Below, piece by piece: positions 12,167-23,015 of a DNA stretch of 64,000 nt. The position numbers and the translations under genes were made by a program. The stretch comes from Halicephalobus mephisto (lineage: Eukaryota > Nematoda > Chromadorea > Rhabditida > Panagrolaimidae), in assembly GCA_009193035.1 (NCBI GenBank), contig SWDT01000012.1:310001-374000 (forward strand), in the 5' to 3' direction. The notes below the pieces were generated by a model, which was not told where the DNA came from, made no database searches, and saw nothing but the letters and a program-made list of their open reading frames with translations. Position 1 is the stretch's first letter; each line of letters starts with the position of its first letter.

Positions 12167-13268
12167 AAAAATTCATTTAGTTACTGTAGTTCAAAGACCC
12201 AAGTTTTACCGTAATTTTTTTCAAACAGGGTATTTTTTAAATTTTTCCTTAGTCTGAATCTTAATTGAAACCTGGTATTGACGGGCAAAACTTTTTTGAA
12301 TCCGATTTTTGCACATGTGCCTGTGCTGACGGATAACACGGATTTGAGTATCTTCCCAAAATTACTAGATAACAGAAAAGGGTGATTTTATGATCCTACA
12401 GTATGCCTTTTATTACTTATTAGATTTTTAGAAATTATTTTTGTTGTGCAAAAATTCAAAAATAGGTGGTTTTTGCAAGGAAAATTCCCCAAATCTGTTC
12501 TGTTTTTTAGTTTTATTGTTGTTGAAGGGAATGGAAAAAATAGCATTTGAAGTTGAAAAAAATAAAGTAATTTATTCATGGTGGATAATTGCAGGATTTA
12601 GAAGTGAATGGTTTTTAGGATATTTGGTGGTCTTGATTTTGGTTTTTCAAGGACATTTGGTGATTTGTCGTATTCTTGTTTTTTTTATTTGGGTTTTATT
12701 GGACTAATTTGAGTCGTTTTAGATAATGTTGTGTTTTTTGTGTTTTGCTCAAGTGATTCTGATATGAGGAAATGAGGAAACGTCAGAAAATTTAAAATTC
12801 TAGGTTTTGTTAGAACAAGACAGGATTTTTCGGACCATTTTACTGTTATACTATTGATTTGAATATTATTAAATTATTTTAAATTATTCTACTGTTATAT
12901 TATGGATATAACTTGAATATTATTAAGCTGGTCTAGGCGTTTTCAGAAAATTCTAACATGCCGTGGTGCTTTTGATTTAGGTCTGTTAGACAATATAGGT
13001 TTTTTCTAAATTGCTTAAAAATCTCGATTATGTTTTTGATTTAGTTCTTGTCTGATCTAGATCTTTTGGCATTACTTTTGTAGTAATGTATTTCTACTTT
13101 ATGTCCTATTAGACCTAACTCGGACCCTTAGAGCTGACCTAGAAATGTACAAACCAAGCCTGATGAATCAATAGGAGATACACAATTTGAGTTTTATTTC
13201 TTATTCCGTACTTAAAAAATTACGCCATTTTCCCATCGTTGTATATATAATAATCAAATTGCCGATGT
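12167..13268. other. nfi-1 3' flank and intergenic DNA
   Basis: AT-rich sequence following nfi-1. The open frame at 12441-12707 (+) is T-rich, gives an artefactual hydrophobic peptide and has no splice signals. Nothing else was recognised. Confidence 0.5.
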
Positions 13269-14648
13269 TTAATTTTTTAAAATACCGCGTTTGAGGAACT
13301 TGAAACGAGGAACGAATCCGATATGTGAATTCGTGTTGTGGAATGGAACTGCTTTGTTGTAGCTGGGACACATGGGCATGGTGGCGGTACATTGAGGAAG
13401 AATGGCTTCCATTTCTAGGGATGTTGCGGTACAGACGAAACCGGCTCCAGAGGTACCGCAGTACTTTTGATACACATTCGTCGCACATGTCACGTAGTCG
13501 CTGATATAACTAAAAAAATGCTTAAATATCATTGAAAAGTAATTTAATTCATTTAGTGAGAATATTTAAAGACGCAATTCAGGATTGGATAATCAAACAA
13601 ATGTTCAAAATTCCATATATCGAAAAAAAGTGTGCGTTTATTTATTAGTGAATTTTTAATTGTTTATTTTTATTTTTTTCGTTTTCTGTTTACAGTATAC
13701 AAATTTAAATATTTTTAGGTGAATTTCGACGATAATTATAGTGGTTTAATTAAATCCTCAAAAAGCAATCAGAAACAAAAAACGAAACCTGGATTTAAGG
13801 ATTTTCGGGATTATCTTTTTTAAACTAATTTTTTTTCAAAAATAACTTTTGGTTTTTGCATATACTTTTTAAGAGCTTTGATTTGATATATGACTCATCC
13901 GAGAAAATGAAAATAAACAAGATTTTTCTGACTGAATTCTTCACTATAATCATGTTGTTGGAAAAGTTAGAAATTAGTGTTTAATTTTTTGAACACAAAT
14001 TTCGCAAATTTTAAGAGAATTTAAAATTCTCAATTTTAAATATTTTTTTCAAAGGTTTCTATTAAGTTTTCGAAATTTTGGAAATTTTTAAAAATTCTGA
14101 AACCTCCAGAAACTTCTGTTTTAGAATTTTTTATAAAATTCAATTTTTTTAAAAACTTACGAGCAATTGAAGGGGTTGTTGTTGAGGGAACTGGTTAAAT
14201 TGTCCGAACATTGCATGACTTCGTCTTCGTGATACTGCTCTACAGAGATGAAACAATAGTAATTTTTCAACAAGGAGTTGTATCCTTCGTTGCATTCAAA
14301 TCTTTCGGAAATATAGAACAGGAAATATTCTTCAGAATCTGTGAAAGGTAATCCTAAAATCTGCTGATATCCCATGGTGCTGTTGCATCCGCCGATAGCT
14401 GGACCCAAACAAGCGTTCAGAGTGTTGAACCAATTGCATGTGTTCTGGGTGCCCTGGATCCCTCCGGCAATGACCATATTCTGCAATGCGGTGAGGAAGT
14501 CTTGATAAGATGGGATTTGAGAAAATCCAAAGTTATTCAAGAACGTCAAGTAGCATTGCTTAGAAGCATTAGCGGCATCAGAAGTGCACGTGGCGTTCTG
14601 AGCACCGACGACAGCGATGAAGCACAAAAAAAGAAGAAAAGTTTTCAT
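13269..14648 (-). CDS. Secreted DUF19 (T20D4.11-like) protein
   Basis: Two exons (14648-14161 and 13509-13269) split by a 651 bp intron (GTAAGT...TTTTTTTAG) encode 242 residues. The start MKTFLLFLCFIAVVGAQ is a clear signal peptide. At least a dozen cysteines follow in a helical, repeat-poor protein, with spacing like the nematode DUF19/T20D4.11-like domain: CYLTFLNNFG near residue 32, LNACLGPAIGGC near 80, FECNEGYNSLLKNYYC near 117, a VMQCSDNL block, YVTCATNVYQKYC and a final FVCTATSLE segment. NxS/T glycosylation sites are present (NATC near the N-terminus). The family is expanded in rhabditids, is secreted, and has no established biochemical role. The intron contains a CATATATCGAAA motif near 13613. 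Confidence 0.8.
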
Positions 14649-15396
14649 TTTTCAGTTATTCCTAAAATGTTAATTAACAAGCAAAATGATTGCACTTTTA
14701 TATCGTAAAATCTGTCGTTGATAAGCCCAGATGCTACGTAGGTCCTCGTCATGGAAACGAAAACTAGGAGTGGTAGTCGAAATTGAGCAATGATAAAGGA
14801 ACGAATAATAGATATCACATCACCAAACATCATAAACAACTTTTACTGCAGAGTTGTCTCGGCACGAATTTCTATAACCTTCTAGAAATCAAAGCAACCT
14901 ACGTGACAATGTCGCAGTTCCGCAAGTGCTCCGTAATCACTTGTAGTTGAGCGCATTCGATTGTATTCTTTGAGCGTATGAAACCTAAAATCAACAAGGG
15001 ATCATAACTCTTCATTTTTGTTTTCAGTTCCTATTTAGAAAAATGAGTATAGTCATACCTCTTCACAGAGGTCCAATGCCCTGCATCGGAGACCAGGCCA
15101 CTCTGGTCCGTCCCCGCACCCATGCACTGGGTTGAATAACGGGGATTTTTTGTCTTTTGAGTACAATCAAGTGTGTTCAGTTACGCTTAATTACAAATAA
15201 TTGTGGATCATCTGTGTTCATACAATTTTACTGTTAACTAAAAAATTGCATATATTTCGACTCCAGAATCCCCAACAGTTAATGTTAATTTTCTTCGTTA
15301 CCGTAGCCATTTGTCGTAACAGATCCAAATTTTGACATTTTTATACATATCGAATTAAAATGTAACTTGATATTATTTCTATAAAAATTACAAACT
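14649..15396. other. Intergenic region between DUF19 gene and knl-1
   Basis: The left part is the presumed promoter of the DUF19 gene. 15035-15160 is a GC-rich structured island, listed separately. No open frame here is credible. Confidence 0.5.
15035..15160. ncRNA. Possible structured RNA, unassigned
   Basis: A GC-rich island in AT-rich DNA contains three short hairpins in a row: CCTCT-tcac-AGAGG, GACCAG-gccact-CTGGTC and CCCA-tgcact-GGG. It is followed by a T6 run at about 15145, which could serve as a Pol III stop on the plus strand. There is no match from memory to nematode U1, U2, U4, U5, U6, SL, 5S, SRP or U3 RNA, apart from an eight-base resemblance to the 5S C-box (ATCGGAGAC). Chance secondary structure is a real alternative. 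Confidence 0.22.
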
Positions 15397-18371
15397 TTAT
15401 TTAACGAGTTTTTTAAAATTCTCAGTAATATTAATAACTGTCTGATTATAAAGTTGGTTTAATCTTTCACTTTCAGCGGCCAGTTCCTGTTCTCTATTAC
15501 TTACTTTTTCCTTCAACTCCTTCATCCGTTGTTCGTGGAGATTTTTCAATTCAGAATTCCTCTTTCTTTTTTCCAAAATTGTCTTAACATAGGTTTCTTT
15601 CTTCTCCGGATTCGTTAATCTATCTTTAAAGAAAGCTTTTCCTAGTTTTTCTGCGAATTTGGACTTTGGGAAAGTGATCCGCATTTCATTAAACAACTTT
15701 AAAGCAGCTAAAAACAACAATTACAAAAATCTAAAAATTTAAAAATAATCAACTTACTCGAATAAGTTTCTTCAGCTTTTTTGGCAGTGCAAAATAAAAC
15801 TTCATTAATCTTCTTGTCAACTCCAGATCCATTCAAGGCTTTAAATAACAAATCCACGATCGTAATTTCTGACAAATAATAAATAGAAGACAAAAGTGGT
15901 CGTTCTTCATAGACAATCCATTCTGCTTTTAAGGATCTGCACATTCTGGCTATTTCTGGAACAGCTTTTGTTAAATTTTCTCCAAAAACTTTTAACTGAT
16001 CAATCTGGGATTCCAATTGTCGCATCAACGAAGTTTCATTTGGATTCAATTGACGTGTACAACAACCCTAAAGTTCGAAAAATAAATAAACAATCGAAAA
16101 TCAAAACTTACATAAGATGACAATGTGTAAGAAATAGGACTTTCTTGTTTTTCTATTTTTCCAGAGTTAATCGAAGAATTAACAAATGAATGTCCAAAAC
16201 TACTGTCGAAAGATTCTTCTTCGAACATTTCCAGAGGTTCTATTCCTCTCATTCCTTTTCCAGGAGTACAAGCCATCGATTGAACCATCATGGAAGAATT
16301 ATCGACAATCCTAGAATCGCCATTTGCATACTTCTTACTGTAGTTAATTGACGTATTTTTTCCTTGAGATTCTTTCCATTCTTTTTCTTCTTTCATCAAT
16401 TCCGCCAAATGTGGAAAACGATCTATTGCTGAAACTTCGTGTATTTCTTCTTCGTCGTTTTCCAATGGAACAAGCAGATTCAGACTCTGAAGATAACTCA
16501 TCCTACTGCGACCTGGAGTCGACGAAGCAATGGGCAAAGTACTCGAAGAACTTATTGATCGGAAACTGTTTTCAGCAGTACTTATCGGAGAATTCAGAAT
16601 TTCCTCACAGAATAATTCCCCAACAACAGAAGGATTAGCAATGTTAGATCTGTCTCCAGGGGTTACGGTATATGTTCCACCACCTGATTTCGAAATGTTC
16701 TTCTTCGTAGGAGTAGTGATATTCAAAATATCGTCATGAATCATGGCTTCTACAGTAGCAGTGTCAGCATCTGATTTTGCTGAATCATTTAATTTCAAAG
16801 TGCGCTTCATGAATTCAGATTCATTCATCGTCACCAGCTGGACGGGGGTATGGATGTCATCCAGCATCTGTCCGGTGCCCATGTGAAGAGGACTGGAAAA
16901 ACCAGGGACGTAGAAGGATCTAGAAGTCATCCGAGGTTCCAGGGGTTTCTCGTCAGTATTCGCAACAGGAGAATGACGTACGGTATAAGTTCCTCCATCA
17001 ATGCCAACAGATGAATTAAGAGATTTCGAAAATGGATCTGTAGTTTGACTTTCAAGAGCTCCGGATCCGATCAGGGAATCTGAGACAAAACTCCTATCGG
17101 AGAACGTTTGCGTAAGAGCAGGATCTGAAATAACCTGAGTCGAATCTCCTCGTGGTTTTTCAAACATCTCGGATAATGTGGCATTGATCTGATCTGCTGG
17201 AGAGTTGAGCAAGGACGATCGACGTCGAGCTTGTGAAATTTCCGCAATTCGATCGCTTATTCTACGAGCTTTCTGAAATCCAATTTTTGTTATTTTAAAA
17301 ATTTCGAAAATTACCATTTTCAATTCCTCCAATTCAGGACTATACTCAGCCATGACTCGACGCGAAGTGTCGCGGATTTTTCGGGAGACTTCGAACATCA
17401 CTGGAAAATCATCGTCGTAATATTGTCTGTTTTCAAAGTTTTTTTTAATTTGAGGAATTTCTCTTTCATCTGCCATTTTGGTATTTTCTAAATTCATACC
17501 AAAAGTAAATTTTTCTTTCTGAATGTCATCCACCATATTCACATTTTTCTCGAAGTTGAACTGCTCAGGAACTTTAGTTTGAATATCATTTGAGAAACAT
17601 TTAATAGGAGATATGCCAGATTCATCGAAAAGTTCCTTAACTTCTGTGTCGACTCCCATCGGACTGTTCTCACTGGTTGGTGCTAAAAACAGAATCCTCC
17701 GAAATTTACATAAATTATAAAAGAACTCACATTTGACATGGACTGGAGTAAAGTCGAAATTTTTAAAAGATGTATTAGTTTTAGCAGGAGACACAAATCT
17801 AGGATCAAGTCCACCAAAAAACCCCATTGTTTTTTCTAATCCATTTTGTACCGTAGTCTCTCGCAAACCAAAGCCGCTTTGAACACTGACATTCGGGGGT
17901 AATTGGTCAAGGAAATTAAGAGTCGTCTCAGAGGTCAAAGTGGAATCTCCGTGATGTACAGTAAACCGATTCTCTTCTTTATTCTGGAAAAACATCAAAG
18001 TCTGATTCGGTCCTTCATTATTTTTAAAAGGATCTGCCAGTGTGGACTCTGCTTCAGAAGCGTTAATTCTGGGATTGTTTTCTTTTTCGAAAACAGAAAC
18101 ATTCCTAAAAAGAAAAAAGTGAAAATTTGATATATGAAAACCCACGTTGATCCGTCACTCAGATGCATCGGTTCGTGTTTCGGGGCTTCACTCGTCTCAT
18201 CAGTGTCAGATCCAAACTCCTTCACGATCCGGATACTGTGCCAGCTGACCCTTCTCGGAGTCCGACTTTTTTCAGCCTGATTCTCTTCGTTCTTCAGAAT
18301 CTGAAAAATATTTAAAAAGCAAATTAAAAGAATCAACGTCAACTTACAGAAGATTTCTGATTCTTACTCAT
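15397..18371 (-). CDS. knl-1: Kinetochore scaffold KNL-1
   Basis: Seven exons (18371-18348, 18300-18146, 18104-17731, 17682-17315, 17272-16112, 16067-15758, 15707-15397) encode 900 residues. The N-terminus carries both KNL1 docking sites for protein phosphatase 1: SSILK, created across the first intron (KSS|ILK), and RRVSW about 17 residues later (RVSF type). The long middle is acidic and disordered, with degenerate methionine/acidic/Thr-Ser motifs like the MELT repeats that bind BUB-3/BUB-1 after phosphorylation (MLDDIHT, MIHDDILNIT) and repeated GGTYTV. The last ~200 residues are helical, ending in a coiled coil (LKNLHEQRMKELKEKV), where the family binds the MIS-12 and NDC-80 complexes. Length is close to the C. 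elegans protein. It shares a 221 bp divergent promoter with rfc-3. The identity rests mainly on the paired PP1 motifs and architecture. Confidence 0.85.
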
Positions 18372-18592
18372 AATTATATAAAAAGTAAAAAAGAAAGTTC
18401 AATAAGTTTCGTAGGGCAGTGATCACCACATCAAAGACCCGACCAGTTTGATTCAAAAAGTGCTTTACGCGCGATTTTTTCAAAATTACCCGTTTCTTGG
18501 CGTTTTGTGCCCAACAAACTTCGCGCGAATTATCAGGTTAATTTAAACATCGAATCCTTTCCATTCTCCTTCTGAATTTTCTAACTTCCAAG
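18372..18592. promoter_or_regulatory. Bidirectional knl-1/rfc-3 promoter with E2F-like sites
   Basis: Only 221 bp separate the two start codons. The interval contains the perfect palindrome TTCGCGCGAA at 18520-18529, ACGCGCGATT at 18467-18476 and TTGGCG at 18498-18503, all close to E2F/DP (EFL-1/DPL-1) sites. CpG-rich words like these stand out in this AT-rich DNA. Both genes are proliferation genes, so shared cell-cycle control is a reasonable inference. Confidence 0.6.
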
Positions 18593-19781
18593 ATGTCTCT
18601 CTGGATGGATAAGTACCGCCCGACGGAGCTCTCAAAGCTAACCTACCACAAGGAATTGTCAAGTAATTTGGGAGATTTGGTTCAAGGCGGCAACTTTCCT
18701 CATCTTCTTTTTTACGGACCAGATGGAGCCGGAAAATCCACCAGAATCCGCTGTATATTGAAGAAACTTTACGGTAATAGTGTCGAGAACATGAGGATGG
18801 AATATAAGAATTTCGAAACTCCCAGTGGCAAGAAATTGGAGCTTTTGGTTTTGTCTAGTTTATATCACGTCGAAATCACCCCGAGGTTGGTTAATTTTCA
18901 AACTTCATATATTAATTTCAGTCAGTTTTCAGTGATGTTGGTATTCATGACAGGGTTGTAGTCCAAGAAGTGATCAAACAGATGGCGCAAGTCCAGCAAA
19001 TTGATTCGTCGTCCCAGAAGCCCTTCAAAGGTAAATTTTAAATTTTTCCATTTATAAATTTCCCAATTTTAGTCGTAATCCTGATGGATGCGGATAATCT
19101 GACTCGAGATGCCCAGCATGCCCTTCGTAGAACTATGGAGAAATATGCCGGAACTTGCAAGATAATTTTGTGCTGCAATTCCATCAGCAAGCTGATCGAA
19201 CCTGTGAGATCCCGTTGCATGGTTGTCCGGATTCCTACTCCAACAGAAACCGAAATGAAGAACTGTCTCAGCATCGTTGCTCAAGGCGAAAAACTAGAGA
19301 TATCAGATGAATTTTTGGCAGAAATTTACCAAAAATCCGGCGGTAACATGCGGAGAGCCATCATGCTGCTCCAAGCCAGCGCCACTACCCAGTAAGTTAA
19401 AACTTCTCTCTCCCCATTACCGTATTCATTTCCAGCGGATCGAAATTATCTTCTCAAAAAGTCGTCGAACCAGATTGGAAGACCTACCTCCGAGGCACTG
19501 CCGAGCAGATCGTTCGTCAACAAAGCGCTGAAAGCCTTCTGAAGGTCCGGAACCGGCTTTACGAACTTTTATCCCGATGTATCCCCACCAACGTCATCTT
19601 TGAGGAACTCCTCGATGCCTTGCTACCTCATTGCAATGCCACTTTCCGAAGAGAAATCATCAACGCTGCTGCCCATTTCGAGCACACATCTATCGTCGGA
19701 AGCAAGGACATCTACCATCTCGATGCATTTGTCGCCACTTTCATGTCTATTTACAAGGATAATGCCACCAATTTGAAATGA
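18593..19781 (+). CDS. rfc-3: Replication factor C subunit 3
   Basis: Four exons (18593-18885, 18933-19030, 19073-19391, 19436-19781) encode 351 residues, the usual length. The protein starts MSLWMDKYRPTELSKL, typical of RFC3/RFC38. The Walker A loop is YGPDGAGKSTR near residue 41. The usual DEAD box is replaced by LMDADNLTRDAQHALRRTME, as in RFC3, where the site is modified. Sensor 1 region is LCCNSISKLIEPVRSRC, with the SRC arginine-finger motif. The C-terminal collar contains DWKTYLRGTAEQIV and GSKDIYHLDAFVA. RFC3 is part of the pentameric clamp loader that places PCNA on primer-template junctions. It is divergently arranged with knl-1. Confidence 0.95.
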
Positions 19782-19842
19782 TCTGAATATTTGTAAGGTA
19801 AAAATTTCACTTTTATCAATCAACTCAACAATTGGAATGCTA

Positions 19843-20586
19843 TTACTTTTGCAACTTTTTGCACAGATCCAAAAGAGCTCCTGCTCTGTGGCTCATGTTA
19901 CCCTTTTCCTCGAGAGTCAAATCTTCAAAGGATTTGCCGTCCATCCCAGGGAAAAACACCGGATCAAAACCAAAGCCGGAATATTGTTCATCTGACCGAA
20001 GTTTGAGTTCTCCTTCGACATATCCGAATCCAAAAACAGGTTCAGATTCTGCGGATTTCAAATATCCGAGAGAACATATAGCTTTCGCTTTAGAATTAGT
20101 TGGATCAATTTTCGAGACAAGTTTAACAATTCCATCTGCTTTGAAACTTTGAAGAAATTCTTTCACATAAGGACCTGGCCATCCATTGAGGGCTTCGATC
20201 TCGAGAGCAGTATCATCGACGAGAATAGGAAAACAAGTAGATAGTTTTCTTGCTTCTTCAATTTTGGCAGCAATAATCTCTTCCACATTTCCTTGAATTT
20301 CGGGAATCTCAAGAGGGTATTGAGACATCTAAAAATGGAAATATAAAATATTTAAAAAGTCTAAAAATAATTTTAAAATTAAAAATACTAATTTCATCAA
20401 ATTTCAATTTTGAACATTTTAATTTTTTACAATAATCCTAAAACTTACTTCGAAAGCATTTCTTCCTAGATATTGCATTTCATTAAATTTATTCTTATTT
20501 CCTGTGGCAAAGAAAAGTTTCATCAAATTTTCACCACCCAATTGAGCAAGTTCTTCTGCAAATCTCCTGTTCATATTCTCATCCAT
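19843..20586 (-). CDS. hap-1: Inosine triphosphate pyrophosphatase (HAM1 family)
   Basis: Two exons (20586-20449, 20328-19843) encode 207 residues. The ITPase/HAM1 signature is complete: FFATGNKNKFNEM at the start of the fold, PEIQGNVEEI, FPILVDDTALEIEALNGWPGPYVKEF around the catalytic Asp, the FGFGYVEGEL block, and FGFDPVFFPGM, then ELTLEEK-like and MSHRAGAL at the C-terminus. The enzyme hydrolyses ITP, dITP and XTP to monophosphates and cleans the nucleotide pool. The first ~22 residues are extra; a second in-frame Met (MKLFFATGN) may be the true start. TTTTTAG directly precedes the ATG, consistent with spliced-leader addition. It lies 180 bp downstream of gop-3 on the same strand, as expected in an operon. 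Confidence 0.92.
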
Positions 20587-20766
20587 CTAAAAACCTTTAA
20601 AATTAAATTTCCAACAACTTTAAAAATAATTTCGGCATAAACCAATCAAAAAATTACATTTTATAAAATTCCACAATTTCATTACAAACCTAATATTACT
20701 GATTTCCTAACCATTAAAAACCGTAATAAAATTGGAAATACTCATTTCCTAGAAATAATTGGAGCA

Positions 20767-22762
20767 TTATAAAAAGTTTATTCCTGCTCCAAACTGAACT
20801 CCTGAAACAATTGGATCTTTCGAAGTGTACCTCAATGGAAGGACATAATTGAGTTCAAATCGAATTAAATTCTTAAAAATGAATGCCAATCCTATTCCAG
20901 CAGATACTCTTGGAGTTTCCAAAATATCCGTAATCCAACTACTTGATCTCACAGAGCTAACTGTTCCAGCTGTCAAGAAGGCATGAGCAAACAACTAAAA
21001 AATATCAATATATAAAATTCAAAAAACCAAAAATCTTACCATTTCCGCTGGGATTAAAGGTCTATAAAGGTGTGCCACCATCGCAAAAGAAGCCGCTCCT
21101 CCTAAGCTTGCATCTCCATCCCTCTTTCCTAGGCTTCTCATTTCAAAACCTCTGATGTCATGTGGACCTCCCAGATAAGCTCGATCAAGTAAATGAAGAG
21201 TCTTCTCATGTGTCGGTTGCACAATATTGCATTGAAGTGATGCACTGACAAAACTCCCCAACAAAAACGGTGCTGCTGCTTGTAGGTCGATTTGATGTCT
21301 CATGAAAGAAGCGTCTCCAATCAAACCTGCCCATTCTTCAGTCAAACTTGCCAAATAACCTTTCCTGGCTAAAATAGGTCTATCCCTCGTGTCAATACTG
21401 AAGTTATTTTCAATGGAAAACTTGGTCGAATGACCTGCTTGTTCTCTGACGCTGAATGAACTATCTACAGGATAAAAAGTTCTCCAAAGCTAAAAATTAA
21501 AAACAATTACATACATAAAAGTAAATAATTCTTACGTTATTCAATTTCAAAGAGTGCTTGACTCTTTTGTTGAATAATTGACCTGAATACTTCAAAATCA
21601 GTCCATTTTCGGCAAATTCGGCCTTGTTCCAACGGAGAGCTTCATAGGAGCGGTAGATACTGGTTCCGATGCTGGAGTACTTCTGCCATCCAAGGAAAGG
21701 CTTCATTACTGAGAAATTAAAACTATGTCCACCTCTAAGGGTTTTCGAGTAAGAAGCATCAAATGACTCTCCTCGGCCGTTGAAACTCTGAAAAAAGACC
21801 GGTAATTGTACTACTGCAAATATTAGAAAGTAAAATTACTAGAAATAGTCCTGATACGGATTTTTAGGAATTACAAAAAACTAAAGTAGTCTAGAATTTC
21901 AGTTCTGTGGGATTATTTCGTAATCAACAATATACCGTATTTCCTCTAAAATAAACCCCCTCTGGGAGATGATTGAAAAAAATAAGCCCTGGGGCTTATT
22001 TTAAAGGAAATACGGTATACCATAGAAATTAAAAATAAACTTTTTAACACAACTTTTGACACGAATTTCTGGAATCTTTTACAAACGAAAATAGCCTAAA
22101 CACCAGTTTCGAGTCATTGATTCGTAATTCTACAGAATTAAGTAGTTAGTTTTTTTAAAAATATTCTTTCAGATGAATTTAGGAATTTCTACATTAACGT
22201 ATACAAGGTACACAAGCCTCTCCTTATTTTTATCTTCAAAGGTAAATGGTGATTATGAAGGTATTGATGGATGTTGAGGATATTATAATTAACATAAAAA
22301 CACCGTAATCGAGAGAAATTACTTTGATTTTTGCAAGATTTTAAACGAACCCTTTTTCCTCCGGTCAGACAAGCATCGGCTTCCCCGTGAGTCGTCATTC
22401 CCAGTTTTGCTCCTAATGTGATTGAAGACGGTTCTTTAACGACAAAATTCACGACATATCCGGTACTGGACGTTTTGGAAGTATCGATCAAAGGTGTGCA
22501 TCCATCCAGCAATCCGACTTCCTGAAAAACATTAAAAATTAAACTTCATATATCGAAATCAAACCTGCATGTGTTTTGCAGCTAAATATGAATTCGTAAC
22601 CAATTCATCGACGGTTCTGCTGTTGTATAGTTCAGAAATTTCTTTAATAAGAGCGTCATGTTTGGTTTTCTCGATTCCATGGAAATAAACAGCGGCAACA
22701 ACACTAGGTTTGTCGTCACATCTGCCGTGAATCACATCGGCCCGATGGTAACTCCCTGACAT
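20767..22762 (-). CDS. gop-3: SAM50-family mitochondrial outer membrane protein
   Basis: Five exons (22762-22565, 22521-22351, 21787-21536, 21489-21040, 20994-20767) encode 432 residues, near the C. elegans GOP-3 length. The N-terminal third looks like a POTRA domain (VVAAVYFHGIEKTKHDALIK). The remainder is an Omp85/SAM50 beta-barrel with LRGGHSFNFSV, LDRAYLGGPHDIRGFEMRSLG (LRGF-type loop), and the C-terminal strand signal FGAGINF. SAM50 inserts beta-barrel proteins into the mitochondrial outer membrane. In C. elegans gop-3 lies in the gro-1 operon upstream of gro-1 and hap-1; here hap-1 follows directly. The 563 bp intron 2 contains an 81 bp palindromic element. An upstream in-frame TTG frame exists, but the ATG at 22762 fits the family best. 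Confidence 0.87.
21935..22015. mobile_element. 81 bp palindromic TA-flanked mini-element
   Basis: Inside gop-3 intron 2, the ends CCGTATTTCCTCTAAAATAA and its near-perfect inverted complement (CCGTATTTCCTTTAAAATAA on the other strand) bracket a short centre rich in C/G runs. TA dinucleotides flank both sides (21933-21934, 22016-22017), as for Tc1/mariner-type MITEs. Confidence 0.7.
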
Positions 22763-23015
22763 GATAGTGATGAAGAAAAAACAACAATTAAAAATCCGAT
22801 GGAAAGGAAGCAATGATCGACCTGAGTACTAAACGGAGGTTTGTTTTCTTCTGAGGAAACTCCACCGAGGAACAGTGTTCTCCGCGTGTTGATCTCGTTA
22901 GTGATCTTTAATCCTACTTTAATCTCAATTTTCTGTTTTCCTCTGTGTTTATTTACCTATTATTTTGCATTCTCCACTTAGTTAATCTAATTCTACGTGT
23001 GTTATGGTGTAAATG

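Larger units (their letters stand above)
19843..22762 (-). other. Probable gop-3/hap-1 operon
   Basis: gop-3 ends at 20767 and hap-1 starts at 20586 on the same strand, with a TTTTTAG acceptor directly before the hap-1 ATG. The C. elegans order gop-1, gop-2, gop-3, gro-1, hap-1 is known; here only gop-3 and hap-1 are adjacent, and the gene upstream of gop-3 is on the opposite strand. Confidence 0.65.

Noticed and set aside
12441..12707. Hydrophobic 88-codon frame after nfi-1
   Set aside because: Hydrophobicity comes from T-rich DNA; no splice or translation context; likely nfi-1 3'-UTR or spacer.
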